From contig NZ_KB890682.1 of assembly GCF_000373185.1 (NCBI RefSeq), positions 1-64,000 of the forward strand: a DNA stretch of 64,000 bases, read 5' to 3'. A program made the translations under genes and the position numbers. The notes under the pieces were generated by a model. That model searched no databases and was not told where the DNA came from. It worked only from the letters and a program-made list of their open reading frames with translations. Shown here piece by piece: positions 34,658-43,140 of this stretch; positions within the stretch are counted from its first letter, which is position 1; each line of letters begins with the position of its first letter. The stretch comes from Segatella paludivivens DSM 17968 = JCM 13650. Lineage in GTDB: Bacteria; Bacteroidota; Bacteroidia; Bacteroidales; Bacteroidaceae.

Positions 34658-36207
34658 TAGTCTATATTCAGTTTCTTAAGGAGATTTGTAATGCTTACGC
34701 GATCTTCCATTAATGAACGCAGATTATCAATGTCAACACGCTCTTGTTCCATTGTGTCACGATAACGCAAAGTAACTTTATGATCTTTTGGTGTGTCATG
34801 ATCTACTGTTACACAGAAAGGAGTACCTACAGCATCCTGACGGCGGTAACGCTTACCAATAGAATCCTTAGGGTCACCATAGTGAGTATTGAAGTGGAAC
34901 TTCAGATCGTCAACAATCTTTTGAGCCAACTCTGGCAGACCGTCTTTCTTATCTAGTGGGAATACTGCACACTTAACAGGTGCTAATGCCTCTGGCAACT
35001 TCAATACAATGCGTGTCTCTCCGTTCTCAAGCTGCTCTTCTGTATAACTGTGACAAAGGATAGATAGGAACATACGGTCAACACCAATAGATGTCTCAAC
35101 ATCATACGGAGTATAGCTTTCGTTCTTTTCTGGATCGAAATACTTAATCTGTCGACCGCTGAACTTCTCGTGCTGGCTTAAGTCAAAGTTTGTACGAGAG
35201 TGGATACCTTCAACTTCCTTGAAACCAAAAGGCATCTTGAATTCTATATCTGTAGCTGCATTGGCGTAGTGAGCTAGCTTTTCGTGATCGTGGAAACGAT
35301 AACATTCTGCACCCATACCAAGAGCCTCATGCCATGCAAGACGATGCTTCTTCCAATACTCAAACCATTTCATCTCTGTTCCTGGCTGGCAGAAAAACTG
35401 CATTTCCATCTGCTCGAATTCACGCATACGGAATACGAACTGACGTGCGACAATCTCATTTCTGAAAGCCTTACCTATCTGTGCAATACCGAAAGGTAGC
35501 TTCATGCGACCAGTCTTCTGCACATTAAGATAGTTTACAAATATACCCTGTGCTGTTTCAGGACGAAGGTATATTTTGTTTGCTTGGTCACTAAGTGAAC
35601 CAATTTCTGTTGAGAACATCAAGTTGAACTGACGCACGTCTGTCCAGTTCTTTGTTCCGCTTATTGGGTCTACAATTTCCTCGTCAAGTATAATCTGCTT
35701 CAAAGCTTCAAGGTCTGGACCTTGCATAGCCTCGGCATATCTAGTATGAAGATCATCGCGCTTCTTCAAGTTCTCAATTACGCGAGGATTAGTCTCACGG
35801 AATTGAGCCTCGTCAAAAGAGTCACCGAAACGCTTCTTTGCCTTTGCAACTTCCTTCTCAATTTTTTCTTCATATTTTCCAATCTGGTCCTCGATAAGGT
35901 TATCGGCACGATAACGCTTCTTTGAGTCGCGGTTATCAATCAATGGATCGTTGAATGCGTCAACATGGCCGCTTGCCTTCCAAACGGTAGGATGCATAAA
36001 AATACTGGCATCAATACCGACGATATTGCTATGAAGCAATACCATGCTCTTCCACCAGTATTCCTTAATATTGTTTTTAAGCTCAACACCATTCTGACCA
36101 TAGTCATAAACAGCTGCTAGTCCATCATAAATTTCACTGCTAGGGAAGACGAAGCCATATTCTTTACAATGACTTACAATCTTCTTGAATACATCTTCTT
36201 GTGCCAT
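34657..36207 (-). CDS. glyS: Glycyl-tRNA synthetase (single-chain, class II)
   Basis: 516 residues, the alpha2-type enzyme rather than the alpha/beta tetramer. It charges tRNA-Gly. Class II motifs: motif 1 region NNIKEYWWKSMVLLHSNIVGIDASIF, motif 2 with GKAFRNEIVARQFVFRMREFEQMEMQFF, and motif 3 in DVETSIGVDRMFLSIL. The C-terminal anticodon-binding domain begins around residue 405 (APVKCAVFPLDKKDGL). The -7 element (TATCTTTG on the minus strand, 36234-36241) lies 27 bases upstream of the ATG. Confidence 0.96.
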   Translation of the reverse strand: MAQEDVFKKIVSHCKEYGFVFPSSEIYDGLAAVYDYGQNGVELKNNIKEYWWKSMVLLHSNIVGIDASIFMHPTVWKASGHVDAFNDPLIDNRDSKKRYRADNLIEDQIGKYEEKIEKEVAKAKKRFGDSFDEAQFRETNPRVIENLKKRDDLHTRYAEAMQGPDLEALKQIILDEEIVDPISGTKNWTDVRQFNLMFSTEIGSLSDQANKIYLRPETAQGIFVNYLNVQKTGRMKLPFGIAQIGKAFRNEIVARQFVFRMREFEQMEMQFFCQPGTEMKWFEYWKKHRLAWHEALGMGAECYRFHDHEKLAHYANAATDIEFKMPFGFKEVEGIHSRTNFDLSQHEKFSGRQIKYFDPEKNESYTPYDVETSIGVDRMFLSILCHSYTEEQLENGETRIVLKLPEALAPVKCAVFPLDKKDGLPELAQKIVDDLKFHFNTHYGDPKDSIGKRYRRQDAVGTPFCVTVDHDTPKDHKVTLRYRDTMEQERVDIDNLRSLMEDRVSITNLLKKLNID

Positions 36208-36327
36208 AATTACTAAGTGTTCAAATTTTTGTGCAAAGATACAATATTTATAATAAAAAAAGCCCTATTTAATTATTAATTTAGTTCTACTTTAAGGATA
36301 AATAAGACATTTATCAATTTTTTTTTG

Positions 36328-36335
36328 TATCTTTG
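36328..36335 (+). promoter_or_regulatory. -7 promoter element for the topoisomerase gene
   Basis: TATCTTTG followed by CATC. It falls inside the longest possible reading frame, so the start must be the ATG at 36385, 49 bases downstream. Confidence 0.65.
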
Positions 36336-36384
36336 CATCATTCTATTTTCCAGATTAAATCAAGACTACGACAAAAATACATAC

Positions 36385-39114
36385 ATGGACGATAACTATA
36401 AAGACAATAATGATATTGTAAACAATGAGGATGAGGAATTGACGGATAGTGCACATTCCGACTACAAACCGGCTGAAAAATTTGATGCATCTGCCGTTCA
36501 TCACCTCAGTGGCATGTATAAGAATTGGTTTCTAGATTATGCCAGTTACGTAATTTTGGAACGTGCCGTGCCGCATATTGAGGATGGACTTAAACCTGTG
36601 CAGAGACGTATCCTACACTCAATGAAGAGAATGGATGACGGACGATACAACAAGGTGGCTAATATCGTGGGACATACTATGCAGTTTCATCCTCATGGTG
36701 ACGCATCTATTGGTGATGCACTTGTGCAGATGGGACAGAAAGATCTGCTGATCGATACACAGGGTAACTGGGGTAACATCCTAACGGGTGACCGTGCTGC
36801 AGCTCCACGTTATATTGAGGCACGCTTGTCTAAATTTGCGCTTGATGTTGTATTTAATCCTAAAACTACCGATTGGCAGTTGAGCTATGACGGACGTAAC
36901 AAGGAGCCAATAACGCTCCCTGCTAAGTTCCCGTTATTGTTAGCACAGGGCGCTGAAGGTATTGCTGTAGGTCTTAGCAGCAAAATTCTTCCACACAACC
37001 TAAATGATATTTGTGATGCCGCAATAAGCTATCTCAGCGGAGAAGACTTCAATTTATATCCTGATTTCCCCACAGGTGGAGCTATTGATGTTAGCAAGTA
37101 TAATGACGGACAACGTGGTGGCGCTTTAAAGGTGCGTGCGAAAATAGAAAAACTCGACAGTAAGACTCTTATAATACGTGAAATTCCGTTCAGCAAGACT
37201 ACCACAACTCTTATTGATAGCATACTTCGTGCAATCGAAAAGGGAAAGATTAAGGCAAAGCGTGTTGACGACAATACAGCTGCCGAGGTAGAAATACAGA
37301 TACATCTTGCACCTGGTGTTTCGTCAGACAAGACTATCGATGCACTTTATGCATTCAGCGACTGTGAAATAAATATATCTCCTAACTGTTGTGTAATTGA
37401 AGATAATAGACCATGTTTCCTGACTGTAAGTGATGTGCTTCGCCATAGTGCTGAACGCACAATGGGACTGTTGCGCAAGGAACTTCAGATACGTCGTGGA
37501 GAATTGCTTGAACAGTTATTTTTTGCGAGCCTTGAACGTATATTTATCGAGCAGCGAATATATAAAGAAAAGAAATTTGAGCAGGCTCCAGATATGGATA
37601 CGGCTATTGCTTTTGTCGATGAGAAGCTTACTCCTTTTAAGCCAGACTTCATACGTGACGTTACACGTGATGATATACTCAGACTTATGGAAATAAAGAT
37701 GCAACGCATCCTGAAGTTCAATAAGGATAAGGCAGAGGAACTCCTCGCAAGGATTAAGGCTGAAGTTGCTGATATCGACAATGACCTTGGCCATATGACA
37801 GATGTAACGATAAACTGGTTTAAGTTTATAAAGAATAAATATGGTGCCGATCATCCTCGTCATACCGAAATACGCAGCTTTGATACGATAGATAGTACAA
37901 AGGTCGTTGAAGCTAATCAAAAATTGTATATCAATCGTCAGGAAGGCTTTGTAGGTACAGGTTTGAAGAAAGACGAGTTTGTATGTAACTGCTCTGACAT
38001 TGACGATATTATTATATTTTATAAGGACGGATTGTTTAAGGTTATAAAGGTTGCCGAAAAGATATTTGTTGGTAAAGGTATCATTTGGTTGCAAGTGTTC
38101 AAGAAGAACGATAGGCGTACCATATACAACGTTGTGTACAGGGATGGAAAACAGGGTTGTTATTATATCAAGCGATTTAATGTCACTAGTATAACACGTG
38201 ATAGAGATTACTACTTGACACTTGGCACTCCTGGATCAAAAATTATGTATTTCACAGCTAATCCAAATGGAGAAGCTGAGGTTATAAAGATTACTCTTGA
38301 TGTTGATCCAAAACTGAAACGACAGAATATATTCCGTGAAAAGGACTTTAGTGAAATCATGATAAAGTCTAGGTCTGCAAAGGGAAATCTTCTATCTAAA
38401 GTAGGAATACATCGCATAAGTCTGAAGAATCATGGACATTCAACTCTAGGTGGTCGTAAGGTATGGTATGATCCAGATGTGAAGCGAATCAACTACGAAG
38501 AGCATGGATATTCATTGGGTGAATTCTTTGATGAAGATCGCATACTAGTAGTTCTCAAAAATGGTGATTTCTATATCACAGACTTTGATGCAAACAACCA
38601 TTATCCTGATAATATTTTGCGTATAGAGAAATGGAATCAGCATAAAGTTTGGACAGCAGTTTTGTATGATGCTGATAATCAAGGTTATCCATATGTCAAA
38701 CGATTTACTATGGATGCAATCAAACGACCTCAAAATATGTTGGGCGATAATGCAAATAGTCAACTCGTGTTGCTCACAGATACATATTATCCTTTAATAC
38801 AAGTTTCTTATGGAGGCAACGACTCTGTGAGACCAGCTGAGGAAATTGACGTAGAACAATTCATCGGAGTTAAGGGATTTAAGGCAAAGGGTAAGAGAAT
38901 TTCTACTTGGGAGATAGACTCAATAACCGAACTTGAACCTACAAGATTCAATGAAGAGGAATATACCAAAATTGAAGACACTGAAAACGAAGATGAAGAA
39001 GAGGAAGATCTTGACCCGGATGCTGGTAAAAGTCAGCAACAGATAATCGATGAGCAGATAGGACAGCTCAGCTTATTCCCTGAAGACGATGAAAATAAAG
39101 ACGATAAAAAATAA
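36385..39114 (+). CDS. parC: Type IIA topoisomerase subunit A (ParC/GyrA-like)
   Basis: 909 residues from ATG 36385. It is the DNA-cleaving subunit of topoisomerase IV or gyrase. The N-terminal part has DYASYVILERAVPHIEDGLKPVQRRI and the active-site tyrosine in AAAPRYIEARLS. The quinolone-region motif reads HPHGDASIGDALVQMGQ, with Ala where gyrase A usually has Ser. The C-terminal half carries pinwheel-like strands and a strongly acidic tail (NEDEEEEDLDPD). The protein lacks clear gyrase A C-terminal boxes, which favours ParC. The partner ParE is not adjacent. Confidence 0.88.
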   Translation: MDDNYKDNNDIVNNEDEELTDSAHSDYKPAEKFDASAVHHLSGMYKNWFLDYASYVILERAVPHIEDGLKPVQRRILHSMKRMDDGRYNKVANIVGHTMQFHPHGDASIGDALVQMGQKDLLIDTQGNWGNILTGDRAAAPRYIEARLSKFALDVVFNPKTTDWQLSYDGRNKEPITLPAKFPLLLAQGAEGIAVGLSSKILPHNLNDICDAAISYLSGEDFNLYPDFPTGGAIDVSKYNDGQRGGALKVRAKIEKLDSKTLIIREIPFSKTTTTLIDSILRAIEKGKIKAKRVDDNTAAEVEIQIHLAPGVSSDKTIDALYAFSDCEINISPNCCVIEDNRPCFLTVSDVLRHSAERTMGLLRKELQIRRGELLEQLFFASLERIFIEQRIYKEKKFEQAPDMDTAIAFVDEKLTPFKPDFIRDVTRDDILRLMEIKMQRILKFNKDKAEELLARIKAEVADIDNDLGHMTDVTINWFKFIKNKYGADHPRHTEIRSFDTIDSTKVVEANQKLYINRQEGFVGTGLKKDEFVCNCSDIDDIIIFYKDGLFKVIKVAEKIFVGKGIIWLQVFKKNDRRTIYNVVYRDGKQGCYYIKRFNVTSITRDRDYYLTLGTPGSKIMYFTANPNGEAEVIKITLDVDPKLKRQNIFREKDFSEIMIKSRSAKGNLLSKVGIHRISLKNHGHSTLGGRKVWYDPDVKRINYEEHGYSLGEFFDEDRILVVLKNGDFYITDFDANNHYPDNILRIEKWNQHKVWTAVLYDADNQGYPYVKRFTMDAIKRPQNMLGDNANSQLVLLTDTYYPLIQVSYGGNDSVRPAEEIDVEQFIGVKGFKAKGKRISTWEIDSITELEPTRFNEEEYTKIEDTENEDEEEEDLDPDAGKSQQQIIDEQIGQLSLFPEDDENKDDKK

Positions 39115-39946
39115 AATTCTTCTCATGTTGCCTGCTATATTACTGTGCAACATGAGTATGAATGCACAAACCGACTCATTGAGATTTGGCGATAAGTTTA
39201 TCACCAATAGTAAGATGCTTGGTGTTGGAACTACTAATATACTTGATACTTATCTAAGCCCTGAAAAATATACTGGTACAGATGTTAGATATATCAGTCA
39301 TACATTGAAACAAAGACAAGGAAACAGATTTGTCTATGAAATTGTTCATCAAGGTAATATTTCATATGTTGATAATCGTTCTGGTGACGGAAAGGAGATG
39401 TCGGGCAACTATAATTTTCAATATGGTGTGCATTATCTGTTTAATACTTGGAATATAGGAAGCAATCAACTTTTGTTGGAAGCTGGTGGAAACGTAGAGG
39501 CAAATGTTGGATTTATATACAATACGCGCAATGGAAATAATCCTGCACAGGCTCGTGCATTTATAAATATAGTGCCAACAGCGGCTCTTGAATATAATTT
39601 CCATAACCCATTTCATAGTGGGGCATATCGTGACTTTAAACTAAGATATGAGATAGGTGTTCCTGTTGCAGGAATAATGTTTAGCCCTAATTACGGGCAG
39701 TCTTATTATGAGATATTCTCTGAAGGAAACTACGACCATAATGTCTGTTTCACGCATCCAGGTAATGCCCCTTCGTTGCGCAATATGCTAACTTTTGATT
39801 TTCCGCTATTGCATTCCACTTTCCGCATAGGATATCTTGGCGAGTTTCAACAGGCTCGTGTGAACAACCTTAAACAGCATGTCTATACTCACGCCATAAT
39901 GATTGGAATAGTAAAGACATTTAAACTAATTAAAGTAAGAAAATGA
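39089..39946 (+). CDS. DUF3316 outer-membrane/periplasmic protein
   Basis: 285 residues with a signal peptide (1-26, ending NA-Q). DUF3316 was recognised from SKMLGVGTTNILDTYLSPEKY near residue 42 and from the barrel-like alternation through the rest (GNYNFQYGVHYLFN, AALEYNFHNPFH, MLTFDFPLLHSTFRIGYLGE). The start overlaps the topoisomerase end by 26 bases, and the S41 gene overlaps its own end by 4 bases, so the three are translationally linked. Function unknown. Confidence 0.8.
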   Translation: MKIKTIKNKILLMLPAILLCNMSMNAQTDSLRFGDKFITNSKMLGVGTTNILDTYLSPEKYTGTDVRYISHTLKQRQGNRFVYEIVHQGNISYVDNRSGDGKEMSGNYNFQYGVHYLFNTWNIGSNQLLLEAGGNVEANVGFIYNTRNGNNPAQARAFINIVPTAALEYNFHNPFHSGAYRDFKLRYEIGVPVAGIMFSPNYGQSYYEIFSEGNYDHNVCFTHPGNAPSLRNMLTFDFPLLHSTFRIGYLGEFQQARVNNLKQHVYTHAIMIGIVKTFKLIKVRK

Positions 39947-40989
39947 GATATTCTTCAATAGGCATATTCAAAAATAATAATATATCATTATTGATTTTAT
40001 TTGTTTTATTCTCACTCACTTCATTGACAGGATGTGTAGATGAGGATCAGTATGCCGATAATCCCAAGGGAAACTTTGAAGCTCTTTGGAATATAATAGA
40101 CCAGCATTATTGTTTTTTTGACTATAAGGCTCAACAATATGGACTGGATTGGAATGAAGTACACACAAAATATGCCAAACAGATAAATGGCCAAATGACT
40201 GATGGACAACTCTTTGAGGTTTTAGGCAATATGCTTGGTGAACTGCGTGATGGGCACGTTAATATGTATTCTAGTTTCGATGTTGCAAGAAACTGGTCAT
40301 GGCATGAAAACTATCCAAGTAACATTAGTGACTCGCTTATAACAAAATATCTTGGTACAGATTATAAAATCGCCAATGGTATGAAATATCGAGTACTTGA
40401 TGATAATGTTGGTTATATACGTTGTTCTACTTTCGAAGACAAGTTAGGTAGTGGTAACCTTGATGAGATAATGTCAAGCTTACTATTGACTCGTGGATTG
40501 ATTATTGACCTAAGGAATAACACTGGTGGAATGATGACAAGTGCAGAGGAGTTTGCTGCAAGATTTACCAACAAGAAGATTCTTGTTGGATATATGCAGC
40601 ACAAAACAGGTAAGGGGCATAGTGATTTCTCATCATTGGAAGAACAATATCTAGAGCCTAGTACAGGAATACGTTGGCAGAAGTCAGTTATAATACTAAC
40701 TAACCGCAGCGTTTACAGTGCAGCCAATGAGTTTGTGAAGTATATGAAGTGTTGCCCAAACGTTACGATTGTTGGCGACAAAACAGGTGGTGGAGCAGGA
40801 ATGCCATTCAGTAGTGAAATACCCATAGGTTGGAGCATTCGTTTTTCTGCATGTCCTATATTTGATAAAAATAAAGCAAGCACAGAGTTTGGAATAGACC
40901 CTGATTATAAAGTAGATATGACAACAACAGATTTCTACCATGGCAAGGATACTATAATAGAATTTGCACGAAATCTATTTTTAAAGTAA
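39943..40989 (+). CDS. S41-family peptidase, lipoprotein
   Basis: 348 residues. Lipobox SLTGC (Cys about residue 31). The tail-specific protease (S41) domain is visible as IDLRNNTGGMMTSAEEFAARF (about 186-206), the catalytic Ser in NRSVYSAANEF (about 262) and TIVGDKTGGGAGMPFSSEIP. No PDZ domain is obvious. It should be anchored facing the periplasm and cleave C-terminal parts of envelope proteins. The ATG overlaps the DUF3316 stop (ATGA). Confidence 0.88.
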   Translation: MRYSSIGIFKNNNISLLILFVLFSLTSLTGCVDEDQYADNPKGNFEALWNIIDQHYCFFDYKAQQYGLDWNEVHTKYAKQINGQMTDGQLFEVLGNMLGELRDGHVNMYSSFDVARNWSWHENYPSNISDSLITKYLGTDYKIANGMKYRVLDDNVGYIRCSTFEDKLGSGNLDEIMSSLLLTRGLIIDLRNNTGGMMTSAEEFAARFTNKKILVGYMQHKTGKGHSDFSSLEEQYLEPSTGIRWQKSVIILTNRSVYSAANEFVKYMKCCPNVTIVGDKTGGGAGMPFSSEIPIGWSIRFSACPIFDKNKASTEFGIDPDYKVDMTTTDFYHGKDTIIEFARNLFLK

Positions 40990-41035
40990 CTTTAATTCTA
41001 TCAATCGTAGATTGAATAAATTTGCTTTAATATTA

Positions 41036-41962
41036 TTAAACTCGTTGCTGATGAGGTTTCAACTTTAGCATATCTTCTGGTATTGCTTTTTTAATACTTT
41101 CGGCAATAAGTTGAAGTATAGTATTACGAATAAAACTATTTGTAGTTATAATAATAATCTTTCTAGTAGGAGAAGGTATTGCGAATTGACGAACCAATTT
41201 CCTTTTATTCTCTGTCAATTGTGTAGCGGCAAGTTCTGGAATAAAAGTAACACCTCGACCACCTTCAACAATGTGCATGAAAGTCTCTATACTTCCAAGA
41301 CGATATGCGCGTTCACTGATTGCTGCATGTTTTAAATGGCAGAACTTCTGCATTTGCTTGCTAAGGCAGTGACCTTCCCCCAAAAGCCATAGGAATTCAC
41401 CATTCAAATCCTTATCTTTGATGGTCTCATTATTGATAAGTTTATTATTTGGTGATACATATACGAAAAGCTCCTCATAATAAAGTTCGGTCTTTTCAAA
41501 ATCATCCATACCGTCAAGGTCTGCTACGATACCGGCATCAATATCACCATGGCGCAATGCTTTCTTAATATCCTCAGTCTTCATTTCCGTAATTCTCACG
41601 TCCATATCAGCATGCTTGTTTATCATTTGTGGAAAGAAACGAGGTATAAGATATGGTGCTATTGTAGGAATTATACCAAGATTAAATGTTCCGTCAACAG
41701 AATTCTGTTGTTCATTAACGATATCTTTTATACGCATCGAACTAAGGACAGTCTTTTTTGCTTGCTCCAATACAATTTGTCCTATTTGGGTTGGCACTAG
41801 CGGATGCATTCGGCGGTCGAAAATCTTTATTCCGAGTTCATCCTCTAGTTTTTGAATCATCGCACTTAAAGTTGGTTGAGTAACATTACAGTAATCTGCC
41901 GCATTTCCGAAATGACGAAAACGATCTACGGCGATAATATATTCAAGTTGTTGCAGTGTCAT
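41036..41962 (-). CDS. oxyR: OxyR, peroxide-sensing LysR-family regulator
   Basis: 308 residues. N-terminal LysR winged helix (LEYIIAVDRFRHFGNAADYCNVTQPTLSAMIQKLEDELG in outline) and a periplasmic-binding-protein-like sensor domain. The two OxyR redox cysteines appear in GEGHCLSKQMQKFC, nine residues apart exactly as Cys199 and Cys208 in Escherichia coli. Peroxide would join them and switch on catalase and alkyl hydroperoxide reductase genes, none of which lie adjacent here. The upstream region is a 1.2 kb gene-free stretch. Confidence 0.93.
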   Translation of the reverse strand: MTLQQLEYIIAVDRFRHFGNAADYCNVTQPTLSAMIQKLEDELGIKIFDRRMHPLVPTQIGQIVLEQAKKTVLSSMRIKDIVNEQQNSVDGTFNLGIIPTIAPYLIPRFFPQMINKHADMDVRITEMKTEDIKKALRHGDIDAGIVADLDGMDDFEKTELYYEELFVYVSPNNKLINNETIKDKDLNGEFLWLLGEGHCLSKQMQKFCHLKHAAISERAYRLGSIETFMHIVEGGRGVTFIPELAATQLTENKRKLVRQFAIPSPTRKIIIITTNSFIRNTILQLIAESIKKAIPEDMLKLKPHQQRV

Positions 41963-42076
41963 TATATTCTTTATTTTCTACAAAAATACACATTTAATTT
42001 GAAGTTAAATCACAATTAATAGATTTTATCAATATATACATAAATTTTTTCTGTTGGAGCCTATTAGCAAACATAT

Positions 42077-42524
42077 TATCTTTGCACCATGACATTTTCA
42101 AGTAAGATTTAAAGAATTCGGTTGTTAAGAGTAAAACATTCAGCATCTAAAGTATGTTTGTCGTTTATAAGGTTAAACTTAGATACGATTTCATTTTTAG
42201 AATTAGTTACAATATAATGCTGATGACTCAACTTAAAATGAATGGATGAATTAGTCTCAATGGCATGGCATTAGACTAAATGATGTTTGCTCGGAGTACG
42301 AATATACAGACATCACGAATATCCTCTATATGTAAAAATGACTCATTAAATGATTGATTATATTTCTAGATATCGCCCCATGCATTATTGCACGACTCGT
42401 TGTTGGGATAACAACAATATTTCACTTACAATTGATAAAAGTAAATAAAACTCTTTGCATATGAGGATTAAGTATTTCTATAATAAATAGCGTGCTACAA
42501 TAATAAGTAGTACGCTATTTTTTT
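42077..42524 (+). ncRNA. Possible transcript between promoter and terminator, no convincing ORF
   Basis: A -7 element TATCTTTG (42077-42084) divergent from oxyR is followed after about 430 bases by a strong terminator. No frame longer than about 25 codons starts with a plausible site; the first ATG (42089) is closed after seven codons. It may be a small RNA or the leftover of a decayed gene. No known RNA signature (tmRNA, RNase P, SRP) was recognised. Confidence 0.4.
42485..42524 (+). terminator. Intrinsic terminator
   Basis: AAATAGCGT-G-CTAC and GTAG-T-ACGCTATTT form a 13-pair stem with one bulged mismatch, followed by seven T. Confidence 0.88.
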
Positions 42525-42585
42525 GTTCATTTACCGAAATGTCCTCCACTTTTGCTGTAATGAATTATCTTTGAATACGTTAAGC

Positions 42586-43018
42586 GGTGGTGGAGACCTC
42601 CACTCATTGAGTGATTAGGGTCTAATCACTCTATTCTCCTCCACGCTTTGCAGAGTGATTGGGCCCTAATCACTAAACGGCGCTTCAAAAAAAGTGATTT
42701 TATCATTGAACTGCTTCATGTATTATGCTACCATCAATATTGTAAATTTCATACATTAACCTGTTTCTTGCAAGTAAATTGAAAAGTTGATGAAAGCGAT
42801 AATAAGCAACTTATTTTCATGAGATGATATGATAATAGATTATTATAAATACATTTTAAACGAAGGGATTTTTACACTTTTAATGTTACATATTATATCA
42901 AGACATACTACGACATTTATTTATACTAAAATCATTAGTGGAGGACAGTGGTGGAGAAACACGGTCTCCTCCACTCCTAAATTATTATATATCAGACACT
43001 TGTATGATTAGTGGTGGG
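42586..43018. repeat. Cluster of palindromes and GTGGTGGAG motifs
   Basis: Two 21-base near-palindromes, AGTGATTAGGGTCTAATCACT (given here as halves AGTGATTAG/CTAATCACT, 42622-42642) and AGTGATTGGG/CCCTAATCACT (42654-42675), share their outer halves. GTGGTGGAG/CTCC(T)CCAC inverted motifs recur near 42589, 42648, 42949 and 42967, the last two forming a hairpin AGTGGTGGAGA-loop-TCTCCTCCACT. The rest of the 42525-43140 stretch shows no gene. Confidence 0.55.
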
Positions 43019-43077
43019 CATTTCTTATTTTAAACATTTTTCAAAATAAGACATGCTAACATACATATGATAAACAA

Positions 43078-43111
43078 AAAAACTGGAACTAAATAATATT
43101 TAGTCCCAGTT
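43078..43111 (-). terminator. Intrinsic terminator after the M16 protease operon
   Basis: AACTGG-A-ACTAAAT and ATTTAGT-C-CCAGTT pair across a short loop; the minus strand continues with a T-run (plus strand AAAAA before 43081). Confidence 0.8.
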
Positions 43112-43140
43112 CGTTCTTATCAACAATTAACTAGCAATAT

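Noticed and set aside
42077..42524. tmRNA or RNase P RNA
   Set aside because: No tag-peptide reading frame, no tRNA-like ends and no conserved GAAAGTCCG-type core were found.
42829..43011. 60-codon plus-strand frame
   Set aside because: Overlaps the palindrome cluster, lacks a ribosome-binding site and has no recognisable family features.
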